The notes under the pieces: model-generated
Database searches by the model: none
Seen by the model: only the letters and a program-made list of their open reading frames with translations
Told to the model about the DNA's origin: nothing
Shown here: positions 41,887 to 51,928 of the stretch, in pieces
Layout: each line of letters begins with the position of its first letter
Numbering within the stretch: position 1 is the stretch's first letter
Program-made: the position numbers and the translations under genes
Assembly (NCBI GenBank): GCA_016490735.1
Contig: JAEMWC010000001.1
Coordinates: 532,001 to 596,000 of the forward strand
DNA: 64,000 nt
Source: Pachyseris speciosa
Taxonomy: Eukaryota; Cnidaria; Anthozoa; Scleractinia; Pachyseridae
Direction: 5' to 3'

Positions 41887-42753
41887 TTACATTAGATATT
41901 TCATCATTATTTTATTCAACTCACCGGTTTTCAGGATTCCCAGTCTGTTCAATGTATGCAATATTTTTGTGAATTCATTTTGAACATTTCTGCTGTTGTT
42001 GCCGGCTGAAATAGATCCACCAAGTAACTGTAGTCTTGAAAGCATGTCACCCAAAAATGCATCCCTTGAACCCATTGCACCTCTTCTCCTTCCCATGCCT
42101 GAACCAATAGTTTGTGCACCTTCCTCAACGGCGTCAATTCTTTTTCGGTACTTTTGCAGTAATTTGATCCTTTGAGTCAAATGATATATCTTTTCTTTGT
42201 TTTTATCCCTGTTTTCTTTTGTTGTTGATAGATGAGCTTTTTTTCTTCCAACATCTTTGGTTATTTCACCAATATTTCTTTTATACTCATCGATGTTGAT
42301 TGTACCATCCATTATCCTTTTCAAAATTGTTGTTGGAGGAGACAATTCATATTCCTGTAATACCTTAACCTCATCAAGTGAAAAACCTTTATCAAGATTC
42401 GACTTATATGGTGCTTCTGTTTCAGTCATCATTTTAGGTTTGTAATCAATTGGTAATGTTGTTTTCATAGGTACTGATTCAGGTAACGTGTTTAATAGCA
42501 TAAGATCTTCAAAACCAGATGTCAAGGCTTTTTGATTCTTTTTCAACTGTTCAATAACTTCATCCTGTTTTTTGTCAACACTTTCTTTCACACTCTTCTG
42601 GACATCAATAGAGGGTTTCAGCAATTCTGATGTTGTATCATATGCATCCTGTTTTCTGTATTCATAAGTCTTGATAACATCACGAACTTCTCTTGTTTTA
42701 TTTCCAGCTTCAATTCCACTTTTAAGAAGCCTTTTCATACGTTCTATATCCAT
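41887..42753 (-). CDS. Coiled-coil structural protein (E2)
   Basis: 288 residues from the ATG at 42753. Charged helical N-terminus, a middle part unlike E1, a KYRKRIDAVEEG helix and a C-terminal RLQLLGGS...LNRLG...KIMMKYLM segment. I do not recognise the family; position between ATPase and penton suggests a virion role. Confidence 0.7.
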   Translation of the reverse strand: MDIERMKRLLKSGIEAGNKTREVRDVIKTYEYRKQDAYDTTSELLKPSIDVQKSVKESVDKKQDEVIEQLKKNQKALTSGFEDLMLLNTLPESVPMKTTLPIDYKPKMMTETEAPYKSNLDKGFSLDEVKVLQEYELSPPTTILKRIMDGTINIDEYKRNIGEITKDVGRKKAHLSTTKENRDKNKEKIYHLTQRIKLLQKYRKRIDAVEEGAQTIGSGMGRRRGAMGSRDAFLGDMLSRLQLLGGSISAGNNSRNVQNEFTKILHTLNRLGILKTGELNKIMMKYLM

Positions 42754-42789
42754 ATACAATTGTGTTAGACTAATCTAAACTATTTACAT
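42754..42789. promoter_or_regulatory. Shared bidirectional promoter, coiled-coil/ATPase (E2)
   Basis: Only 36 bases separate the two ATGs. TTAGACTAATCTAA is nearly palindromic and presents a TCTAA motif to each gene. The same layout stands in E1 (7162-7198). Confidence 0.6.
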
Positions 42790-43428
42790 ATGGAAATCCC
42801 TAATTATGATATTCAGGGTTTAAAGAATTCATTCAGACAGTTGTATCCGTATATGCCAAAAGACACTTTCAGGATGCTGCTGGCTGGTAATTCTGGATCT
42901 GGAAAGACAACATTGTTCATGCATCTGATTATGGAACCGTTGGTCTATTATGATCAGATACATCTTTATGCAAAAAATTTGGATCAAGACAAGTACAAAT
43001 ATCTTCGGAAAGTAATGGATGAAATAAGCAGTCACATTGGATATCCTGCCTTGGTTTGCAGTCAAGAAGAGATATTGCCAGTTGAACAAATAAAAGACAC
43101 ACATTTGCAGCGATTGGTTGTTTTTGATGATTTCGTGACTGACAAGAAACAAGATCAGATAATCAGCTATTTCATTCAGGGGAGACACAAGAACTGTTCA
43201 GTCATATATCTCACACAATCATTCTATGGCTGCCCAAAATCAATCAGACTCAATTGCAGTCACTTCTGCCTTTATGATTTCCCATCCTCAAGAGAAAGGA
43301 ACTTGATTGCACAAGAACTTGGAATAGACAAGAAGAAATACATTGAAGCCACCAAGAAACCTTATTCCTTCTGTTATGTTGACAAGCCAATGAAAACAAT
43401 CAAGAGGAATTTTTATGGTGCTGTTTAA
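42790..43428 (+). CDS. A32/FtsK-HerA-type DNA packaging ATPase (E2)
   Basis: 212 residues, open. Walker A GNSGSGKTT (about 34-42), Walker B RLVVFDDF (about 108-115), an arginine/Gln segment in YLTQSFYGCPKSIR and a C-terminal YCYVDKP-like end. Typical length for Polinton packaging ATPases. It powers packaging of element DNA into capsids. Confidence 0.93.
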   Translation: MEIPNYDIQGLKNSFRQLYPYMPKDTFRMLLAGNSGSGKTTLFMHLIMEPLVYYDQIHLYAKNLDQDKYKYLRKVMDEISSHIGYPALVCSQEEILPVEQIKDTHLQRLVVFDDFVTDKKQDQIISYFIQGRHKNCSVIYLTQSFYGCPKSIRLNCSHFCLYDFPSSRERNLIAQELGIDKKKYIEATKKPYSFCYVDKPMKTIKRNFYGAV

Positions 43429-43444
43429 TCTAATCTAATATTAT
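43429..43444 (+). promoter_or_regulatory. Double TCTAA motif before Asn-rich gene (E2)
   Basis: TCTAATCTAATATTAT starts right after the ATPase stop and ends at the next ATG. The identical string precedes fibre 1 (43627-43642). Confidence 0.6.
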
Positions 43445-43603
43445 ATGGCAACATTCAATCCTTGTCCAAATATATTTGAAATGATTCCTACAAAAGGTAA
43501 AAAAAATAACAATGGCAACAATGGCAACAATGACAACAATGGTAACAATGGCAACAATGGCAACAATGACAACAATGACAACAATGACAACAATGGTAAT
43601 TAG
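43445..43603 (+). CDS. Asn/Gly/Asp-repeat small protein (E2)
   Basis: 52 residues: MATFNPCPNIFEMIPTKGKK followed by (N-N-G/D) triplet repeats to the end. The 9-base repeats are prone to expansion. Function unknown; conserved position with E1 6346-6504 but little sequence identity. Confidence 0.55.
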   Translation: MATFNPCPNIFEMIPTKGKKNNNGNNGNNDNNGNNGNNGNNDNNDNNDNNGN

Positions 43604-43626
43604 ATAGATCAAACTTCACTGTGTTA

Positions 43627-43642
43627 TCTAATCTAATATTAT
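43627..43642 (+). promoter_or_regulatory. Double TCTAA motif before fibre 1 (E2)
   Basis: TCTAATCTAATATTAT directly abutting the ATG at 43643. Confidence 0.6.
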
Positions 43643-46600
43643 ATGGGAGTTTTTAATTCTCCACAAAATCAAGATAAAACAAAAACTGGAACTGGTGAAA
43701 GAGGCCCAGCTGGTCCAATTGGTCCCAAAGGTGAAAAAGGTGATAGAGGTCCAAAAGGTAATACAGGTGCAATTGGTCCACTAGGAGCTACTGGAGCTGT
43801 TGGTCCCAAAGGTGATGGATTCAAATTTACACAAGATGGTAATTATGACATTGAAAACAAAAAAATTAGTAATGTAGCAGACCCAACTTCTAACAAAGAT
43901 GCTGTTAATATGAGATACGTCAACGATGCTGTTTTATCAATTGAAGGAACACGTGTTAATCCATTTAAATTTCTTCTTGAAGATGTATCAAAAACAACTA
44001 TTCTTAGAAATGCGAATAATCTACAATTGGAAGTCTATAATAAAAGCCCTTACTCAATAAATAAAAAGCCTTGTCTTTTGTTATTCCTACTGCTGGTCTT
44101 ACAACTGTTCTTCGTTTTGATTTGTCACAATTGGAAGTTTCAAAGTACACTTTAGTTGTTGAGTTTTATACTGATGGTAGCCCAAATAATGCAACAGTCG
44201 ATGACGACAATCTGTCATCTAATTTTATTGAAAGAAAGGATTCAATAAAAAGAGCATTTCCAAAGACTCATCTTGTTGATGGTTATCTTAAGAGAATATT
44301 CTTCCTTGAAAAAACGAGAGTTGGTCAGACATCAATGGAATTATTGTTGATCTCACCATATTTATCAAATAATGCCAAACATCATGTCATAGTTTATGGT
44401 GTTTATGGATTTTCTAATATCATTTTATCACATATTCACAACCCAGCTTTTGAAATAGAAGAAGGAAGAATTGTATTTGATAATGAGGTTAAAATGAGTT
44501 TTCATAGAATAGTCAATGTTGGACGCCCTATACTTCCACAAGACTGCGCAACTAGAAAATACGTTGATGATGGTGTAATAGGTAAAGCGGATAAAACATA
44601 TCTCAATAATAACTTTGTGAAAAAAGATGGAAGTGTTGCAATGACTTCTGATTTGAATCTTGGAGGTAACAAATTGACTAATGTAGCAGCGCCAACATCA
44701 AACAATGATACAGCCACAAAGGGGTATGTTGATACTGAAATTGCTGGAATTACTGGCATTGATGTTTCACCATTTCTTAAAAAAGATGGAAGTGTTGCAA
44801 TGACTGGTGATCTTGACATGGGTGACAATAAAATAACAAATGTTGGATCTCCAAACTCTGATAAAGATTCTGCCAACAAAAAGTATGTTGATGACCTTGT
44901 TTTTTCAGCATCTGGAGCACAAAAAAATCCATTCGCTTTTCTGTTGAAAGATATTTCCAAGTCAACAGGGATACAAAATGTTAATAGCCTCCAAATTGAA
45001 GATTTTAACAGATCACCATATCATATTAACAAGTCATCATTGTCTTTTTTGATTCCAACAAGTGGCAACTTCACATCCAAGATTCGTTTCAATTTAACAT
45101 CAATGAGAAATGCACAGTATACATTAATTATTGAGTTTTATTCCCCATCTAATCCTCAAAGTGCTATAGTTGATTTAGATGTCAAAACTGTAAATATGCG
45201 TATTGCTGGTCAATTGCTAGAAAAACCTTTTTTACAAACACCTGATGTAGATGGTTATATGAAACAACTGATAACACTTGAAAAAACAGGCGGTGGACAA
45301 GCATCAATAGAGTTGGAATTGAGAAGTACATCTCCATCTGTTAACACCAAAACACATATCATCGTTTATGGGGCCTATGGCTATCATACCAATTTGTCTT
45401 ACTTTCTCCATGACCCAGCGTATGAAATTGAAAACGGCCATGTTGTGTTTGGTAGTAATATTGACATGAAACTAAACAAAATCCTCAACCTGCAGGATAA
45501 CCCCTCAAACCCACAAGATGCTGTGAACAAAAGTTATGTGGACCAGAGGTTGCAAACCAAACTCGATACGATTGCACAACAAAATCTAAATATGAACAAC
45601 AATGCCATTACTGATCTTGCTCCACCCGTCAACGCAGACGATGCGGTGACAAAACATTATACTGACGAATATTTTCTCCGACGAGACGGTTCGACTGCAA
45701 TGTATGGAAATTTGTCAATGAGTGGAAATAGAGTGACGAATTTAGCGGACCCGTCGAATGAAACTGATGCAGTGAACTTCAGAGTTTTAAATCGAGCTGG
45801 AATAGTTATGAGAGCGAACACCTTATTATTGAATGGAACAAATGCGATGGCAGCGGATATGAAACTTGGAGGGCATAAAATCATTAACTTAAAAGAAGGA
45901 ACAAATAAAACCGATGCCGTAAATTTAGATCAATTAGAAAAAAGTCATATTTCATCTGCTTCTCATCCAAAGAATGCTTTCAAATATTTGATGAATGATA
46001 TCGATGAAATTAGCACTGAATATGGCTTGAAAGTTAATGGATATGTCAATTTACCTCGTTCACCGCATTTGATTTTAAAAAAGGTCATTGATGTAGACTT
46101 GAATAAAGAAGCTAATCATATTTACAGAGCTAGAATTGGTTTCAATATGTACACAATAAAAGACGGAAAATACACTTTCATTCTTGAATGGCTATTTCCT
46201 GATTATGAAGGAATGAATCTTAGTAGTGTAACATTCAGTGCAACTGGTGGAATTACAATTCATAAAACTGTAGGGAGAAAATTTGACAACAGAAATGAAG
46301 ATCATTCGAGATATTTATTATGGATTGAAAAACCTTCAGTGAGTTCACCACCTGAATATTTATATTGTACGATTCATATTAATGCTAACCCAACTTATCC
46401 AAATAAGTACAAAGTTCATTGTGTTGCATATGGTATTGATTTTGAAGCTGCAGACGTTCCATCAAGTGTTTACGACTTCGCTGAAGCTTATAAAATCGTG
46501 AATGAAAAAATACAATTACAAACTGATTTAGATTTGAACGGACATGCTTTGATTGATAATTCATCAAACTTATTCGATGGTCAAAACGGTGAATTGACAA

Positions 46601-47103
46601 TGCTAAATAATATTAATATGAACACATATTTGATAAAAGAGGCTAAACTTGGTGGTGATTTAAATATGAATGGACATAATATTTACAATGGAAATGATCT
46701 GTTATTCGAAATTACCTCAAATTAAATAAAAGTTCTACGCCCTTTAATTTTATCAGGGTTAGTTAGTTTGTTAACCGGCTCTTCCGCATCAGAGGATGTT
46801 TTTTCTATGCCAACGCTTTGGGCTCCATATACACCGTTTTTTAAAGAATTGATTCGCACCGATTTACATTTTTATGACCGCACTTCCATGCCACAAAATG
46901 GTTCTTTTCGTGTTTATGTCACTGTTGGAGGAAAAGAACAACGGCTTACATCTCACAATATTTCCAAAGGGGAAACTGGGTGGGTAGTTTTGTCAAGCAT
47001 TAGGACACACTTGTATTTTCCAACAGCTACTGCATTAACGTTTAAAATTACCGGACTTAACCAGAGAACAAGAGTAACGCTTACTGCTGAGTTTCTTGCA
47101 TAA
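43643..47103 (+). pseudogene. Long collagen/repeat fibre protein, frameshift and nonsense (E2)
   Basis: About 1,150 codons. N-terminus MGVFNSPQ; collagen Gly-X-Y region (about residues 19-57, e.g. GPIGPKGEKGDRGPKG); then at least six shaft repeats of the NKITNV..P...D..NKKYVDD type separated by beta-rich inserts; then a C-terminal beta-rich tip. One A is missing in an A run near 44066 and an in-frame TAA at 46723-46725 separates the tip (46726-47103), which stays in the same frame. The tip is unlike that of E1. Likely trimeric receptor-binding fibre. Confidence 0.82.
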
Positions 47104-47166
47104 AATTTTATTTTCGGAAATATGATGGGGAGGATGTTGACAATAATCCATTCACACTTGAATTAA

Positions 47167-47182
47167 TCTAAATTAATATTAT
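47167..47182 (+). promoter_or_regulatory. TCTAA motif before fibre 2 (E2)
   Basis: TCTAAATTAATATTAT adjoining the ATG at 47183. Confidence 0.55.
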
Positions 47183-48273
47183 ATGGGTGTATTCAATCAA
47201 GATAATACAAGAACTGGTGAAAGAGGTCCTAAAGGTGATAAAGGTGATAAAGGAATTGGTTTTACATTAACACAAGATGGAAATTATGATCTTGGAAACA
47301 AACAATTGACTAATGTAGCAACACCAATTTCAAATAATCACACAGCTACAAAGGAGTACGTTGATACAGAAATTGCTGCCCTTGATTTTTCTCCATTTCT
47401 TAAAAAGGATGGAAGTGTTACAATGACCGGCAACATTGATATTGGAGGAAATAAAATAACTAATGTTGATGAAGGAACATCAGATGATGATTGTGTAACA
47501 AAAAAACAACTAGATTTGAAGTTAGATAGAGCAACTTTTGTTATTTCAAATTCACTGCCTGGTATACCTGTTCTTGATGGAATTTCAATTGCTTTGATAC
47601 CATCTCTGTCTGTATTGACAACTGATGCTGATGATAGAGTTTCTAGTTGGCTGGTTCCTGTTAATAATGTCACTTTTACACAAACTTCTAATTCGAAAAA
47701 CCATTGTTACTGAGAGATTCAGTCAAGAAAAAGTTTTTCATACGTTTCGATGGCAGTGATGACTACTTGGAGAACAGTTCATTTGATGTTTCTAAAGTTG
47801 CTGGACGGAGTGGAAATACTTGTACTGTTATAATCATTGCAAACACAAAACAAACAAAATATCAATCACAATTTCAATGGGGTAAGGGTGCTGTTAGATT
47901 TGGTGTTCATCTGCCTTGGATTAATGGAGCATGTTACATTGATTTCGGTTCTACATCAAATGGAAGACTTGCTGTTTCTTCTTTGGCTAATCTGACGGGA
48001 AATATTGAAGTTTTTACTGTTCGAGTTGATGGTCATAATATGGAATTTTTCAGAGGTATTTCATCAATGACACCAGTTGGAACAGGATCAATTTCAGCAA
48101 CATTGACTGGTAGTGCACAAGAAATGTTTATTGGTTGTCAAGTTCATACAGATGGTTCTGCAATTAATTTTAGTGAAATGGATCTTTATGCTTTTGCTGT
48201 TTGGCAGAAATCACTAACTAACCAAGAACTGAGAAATATGTATCGTTTCATTGAAGATTATTTTGATCTTTAA
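47183..48273 (+). pseudogene. Collagen-stalked fibre with LamG-like head, frameshift (E2)
   Basis: Short collagen stretch (ERGPKGDKGDKG), two shaft repeats (NKQLTNV, NKITNV), a linker, and an open LamG-like jelly-roll head (47704-48273; IRFDGSDDYLE, MDLYAFAVWQ). A net one-base loss in an A run near 47698 separates stalk and head. E1 has the head joined at this point but a broken stalk, so the breaks are independent. Confidence 0.82.
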
Positions 48274-48293
48274 TTTATATAATTCATTATTAT

Positions 48294-48716
48294 ATGATGA
48301 AAGACATTATTAAATACGTGAAATATTTATTCAAAGATACTAAAAAACAATATCCATATATTAATGACTCAATTTTGAAATCAGCTATGGTTTACCAATA
48401 TTTGTATCACAAGCATTTCAATGAATTAATTACAATTTGTGACATTTTACATGAGCATAATGATATTGGACTTATCGGCCCAGGTAGTGGTTGCTTGACA
48501 TATTTCTTGGAACATACTCTTGGTTGGATTGATACATTACAAACACATGGTATACTTCATGATGCTTATGGAAGATTTTATAACAGTTATTCATTAGATC
48601 GGGGATATTGTTATGCCATATCTAAGCACCTCACAACAAAGCGAAGAAAAAGATCTCCATTATGCAGCCAGATGTCAGGAATACTGTATTGTATTTTTAA
48701 TAGAATTATTGTATAA
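48294..48716 (+). CDS. Small HD-motif protein (E2)
   Basis: 140 residues, ATG-ATG start. Central GPGSGCLTYFLEHTLGWID and HDAYGRF...DRGYCYA motifs, basic KRRKRS near the end and a hydrophobic C-terminus. A distant PLA2-like reading (HD pair) is possible but unproven. Followed immediately by the membrane-protein ATG (stop TAA then ATG). Confidence 0.65.
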   Translation: MMKDIIKYVKYLFKDTKKQYPYINDSILKSAMVYQYLYHKHFNELITICDILHEHNDIGLIGPGSGCLTYFLEHTLGWIDTLQTHGILHDAYGRFYNSYSLDRGYCYAISKHLTTKRRKRSPLCSQMSGILYCIFNRIIV

Positions 48717-49211
48717 ATGATATATATGAAAGAGCGAAAAAGCATATTCAACTGGAATCATATTTCAGATGAATTAACAGAAGATCAGGTAAATGAATTA
48801 AAATCCTATTACCGAACATATCACAGAAAGTGTTGGGCTCATAAACAGGCGGTTAAACGGTTCAAAAAATGGAAATTACTGGGGAATTCCTTGTCTATCA
48901 TCTTTGCAACTGGAGGTCTCGCCACAAGCGTTGCAACAGGTGGTGTTAGTTTGGTAGCCATCAGTACAGCAGCACTTTTGATACAAGGGTGGAAAAAGCA
49001 TAAAAACCTAGATTTGAAAATCCAAAATTGCACATATGCTTATCAAAGCTATCAACATCTACTCAATTCAATAAAAGACAAGTTGAGAAGTGGTGATTTT
49101 GATGCTTCAAGTATACAAATCTCAATGAAGAATATCGATGATTATGTGACTGACAATAGTCCAATTATTGATAAGTACCTACAGAAATATGATGAAAAAT
49201 TCACTGCTTGA
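48717..49211 (+). CDS. Two-helix membrane protein (E2)
   Basis: 164 residues; an alternative start three codons in is preceded by TATAT as in other genes. Basic/aromatic N-terminal helix, two hydrophobic segments around residues 57-90 (FATGGLATSVATGG, ISTAALLIQGW), amphipathic tail. A holin/viroporin-like or SLATT-like role is conjecture. The last 11 bases overlap the convergent VLTF3-like gene. Confidence 0.7.
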   Translation: MIYMKERKSIFNWNHISDELTEDQVNELKSYYRTYHRKCWAHKQAVKRFKKWKLLGNSLSIIFATGGLATSVATGGVSLVAISTAALLIQGWKKHKNLDLKIQNCTYAYQSYQHLLNSIKDKLRSGDFDASSIQISMKNIDDYVTDNSPIIDKYLQKYDEKFTA

Positions 49212-49764
49212 TAATACGAATAATCTTATCAAATCTCAACAATAGAATCTCAACCCAATATTGATCATAAAATCCAAGCGTCTTTTTTGATCTAGTAACT
49301 TTTATTTCATCAAATGGAAGATCAAGCATTAAAAATATTTGCTTAAGCATAAATTTAGTGCTAATCATTCTTTTACGATTCTTATTCACCAAGGGAAGCA
49401 CTTTGTCTATCTCTTGGAATATTTTCAATATTTTGCCTTTATCTTTTACAGAAATTTGAAGTCCATTCTTACGACATATACCATTTATCACATTTTCAAT
49501 ATGGTACTTCCGATGATATACAGATTTTCGCTTTATTTTATACATATTATTATGAAAGTCAACGTACTCCTTACAATAGTCATAGCCGTGGACTGAACCA
49601 CAATTTAGACAAACATTTTCACCATCATCATTAAACATTTTCTGTTTATCACAGCAATGTGCTTTCACACTTTTAACAACTTTGACCAATAGCTGATCAC
49701 AAAAAGGACATGTCAACTCCCCCATATTCTTCAATTCATTGTGGATTACTAAACTACAACTCAT
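49201..49764 (-). CDS. VLTF3-like late transcription factor (E2)
   Basis: 187 residues, open, ATG at 49764. Zinc ribbon CPFC...CLNC (about residues 20-55), then YKIKRKSVYHRKYHIENV and a helical C-terminal part with KNRKRMISTKFML, KSRKK-like and FYDQYW positions that mirror poxvirus/giant-virus VLTF3. These factors switch on late genes. It is the gene nearest the right TIR and has no TCTAA motif in its leader, as expected for an early gene. Assignment by pattern only. Confidence 0.62.
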   Translation of the reverse strand: MSCSLVIHNELKNMGELTCPFCDQLLVKVVKSVKAHCCDKQKMFNDDGENVCLNCGSVHGYDYCKEYVDFHNNMYKIKRKSVYHRKYHIENVINGICRKNGLQISVKDKGKILKIFQEIDKVLPLVNKNRKRMISTKFMLKQIFLMLDLPFDEIKVTRSKKTLGFYDQYWVEILLLRFDKIIRIIKQ

Positions 49765-49808
49765 CTATATTATTATATGAGATATTATTTCTTTATGCAA
49801 CTAACACA

Positions 49809-49816
49809 TGACGTCA
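49809..49816. promoter_or_regulatory. CRE-like TGACGTCA upstream of VLTF3-like gene (E2)
   Basis: Perfect TGACGTCA 45 bases before the ATG, just inside the right TIR, which adds TGACTCA at 49841-49847. Confidence 0.45.
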
Positions 49817-49830
49817 CGTGAGAAATAATA

Positions 49831-50159
49831 GCTATAGGCGATGACTCATTTCCTGTTTTTCCGAGAATGTCACGCTTGGTGATTTTTCCGAGAATGTCAC
49901 GCATTTTAATAAACTATAGATGAAGTGTGCAGACCTTGGTTCCGTCAGATTGAACAACTATATATTCCATCAAATTAAATAACTATAGATTCCATCAAAT
50001 TAAATAACTATATATTCCATCAAATTAAATAACTATATATTCCATCAAATTAAATAACTATATATTCCATCAAATTAAATAACTATATATTCCAGAATGA
50101 GAGATCATTTTGCTAAAACACCCCATTTTTGATCTGGTACCCCCAAACACTATACTACT
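49831..50159 (-). repeat. E2 right terminal inverted repeat
   Basis: Inverse of 30119-30394 with six rather than four copies of the 25-bp unit; ends CTATACTACT. Confidence 0.93.
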
Positions 50160-50165
50160 TTTGTA
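50160..50165. repeat. E2 target-site duplication, right
   Basis: TTTGTA, the partner of 30113-30118. Confidence 0.95.
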
Positions 50166-51699
50166 TGTGAGTTAAGTTTCAGGTAATTTGAAGAAATATG
50201 AATTTTCCGTACCCGCCGCAGTCAATGCGAATCTTAATGTCAAGGCCTCTTAACATAGATTATTACCCCTTGTAATATTCTGTCCTAGGTCTATGACTTA
50301 AGGTAATATTTCGTTTGGTATTTCTAAGCCGAGACTTATATGGGTTATTTTCACAGGTGTTTGTTAAAAGTGGGCTTAAATATTTGGGTACCTTTTCGTT
50401 TACTACATCATACGGTTTTCGCGCTTTGAAGCAAGCGTTTCTCAATTAAGAGTAAATGTCTGTAAGGATCGAAGAAATGACGGAAACAGCTCAAAAATCG
50501 GTTTGGCTCATACTTTTTGTATCGGTAGGCACTAGTACCACACATTTGAAAATGGTTTTTATTTACTCAAATATTCGTTAATTTGGGAGAAATTAATTTA
50601 ACGGTATTAAGTTAACGGTATTTTTCGTCAACAAAGCCCCAAAATTCCCAATATTCATGACTTTAGCGACTGAGCTAATCGCATAGTTTGATCCTTTTCC
50701 ACGCAATTCCGACTTTATTGGACCTTCTTTAGATTATTGATTGACGAAACAGTTGATTTTCTCTTCAAATAAATAAAATACGATTTTTTCGCCAAGCGTA
50801 CCTACACCTCGTCTGAAACGTGTCCAGTAGGACCCAAAACAAACACGCCGTAAATTGCTGTGGTACGCCACTAATTTCCCCGGAAAATCTCTTGAGAGAC
50901 TACGAAGGATTGTTTTAACTTTCTACCGTTTCAATTTTTTGGGATCTTCAACGGTTTTGCGACAAAGAGTTTCGAAAGTTAGTAAATTTTCACTATCCAC
51001 CATTTTGAAATAGACATGTAAATTGTGTGACAGATTACCGCCGTAGCGAAACAGTCCTCGGAAAGATCTCTTTTCTTTAAGTTGCAAATGTGAATCACCT
51101 TTGTAGTTCTTTTAAGAATTGAAATCAAGTGACACATTGAGATATAATGGAAACAATTAATTTTATCAAAAATAGAAATCCGAAAGAACAGCTTGCAATG
51201 ATTCTAAAAATCGATTACTTGACTCATCACAATGTTGAATAGATTTTATCAAAAATAGAAATCCGAAAGGACAGCTTATAATGGTTCTAAGAATCTATTA
51301 TGTGACCCACCACAATCTTCAATTAAGCTGTATTTCGTTTGCCTTCTGTTTTAGTTTCCTTTTCCTGTCATTAAATCATCTCAATGCGTTTTATACAAAT
51401 ATGCGTTGAGTTAAAAGCTTTGCAGCGTAAAGTTATCTCCAGTTGAATGTTTACGGTTCGACACACTTGTGACGCAATACATCACAGGCGAGGTCACCAA
51501 TGCGTAAAGCTCAAGATACCCAAATACTTTAGAATAGCCCATTTCCGATATATATGGGCGCGAAAGATTGGTAAGGCTTGCAGGGGAATAGCGCGGAAGA
51601 AACGAAATACACTTAAAGTGCAGACAACTGAATCAAGGAAAAGCGAGATCATCTTTTGAAGCAGTAAAATTTGAAAATGGAGAGCAGTTTTTAAAAGCG

Positions 51700-51928
51700 T
51701 TCAATAGCTAAAAGATTATTTGACAAAACGGGGCATACAGGTATCAGATCAAGGAGGAGGTAAACGAAAAGCTGAACTTGTGGAGCTCACACGAAGAGTG
51801 AGTGAAATGAAACTAAGATGGATCGATGAAGACGAGGAAGACTTGTCGGACGAGTTAGTAAGTAAACTGAGAGCTGAAAAAGGAACCATACCAAACCCTA
51901 TCAACATCCATAGCTGGACCTGTGTTTA
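51700..51928 (+). pseudogene. SAP-like DNA-binding fragment
   Basis: The frame DYLTKRGIQVSDQGGGKRKAEL-like segment resembles a SAP helix-extended-helix, followed by charged sequence. No start codon or continuation; a remnant of a dispersed cnidarian gene family. Confidence 0.35.

Larger units (their letters stand above)
30119..50159 (-). mobile_element. Complete Polinton/Maverick element E2
   Basis: 20,041 bp, begins AGTAGTATAG, ends CTATACTACT, flanked by TTTGTA. It carries the same gene order as E1 in reverse orientation (polymerase at the left). Disruptions: polymerase (one nonsense, one frameshift), protease (stop at the catalytic Cys), fibre 1 (frameshift and nonsense), fibre 2 (frameshift) and BRO/nuclease (T-run). 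All other genes are open, suggesting a younger insertion than E1 or incomplete sequence polishing. Confidence 0.97.

Noticed and set aside
43445..43603. CRISPR-like regular repeats
   Set aside because: Nine-base Asn-codon repeats inside a small ORF, no spacers; also a eukaryotic context.
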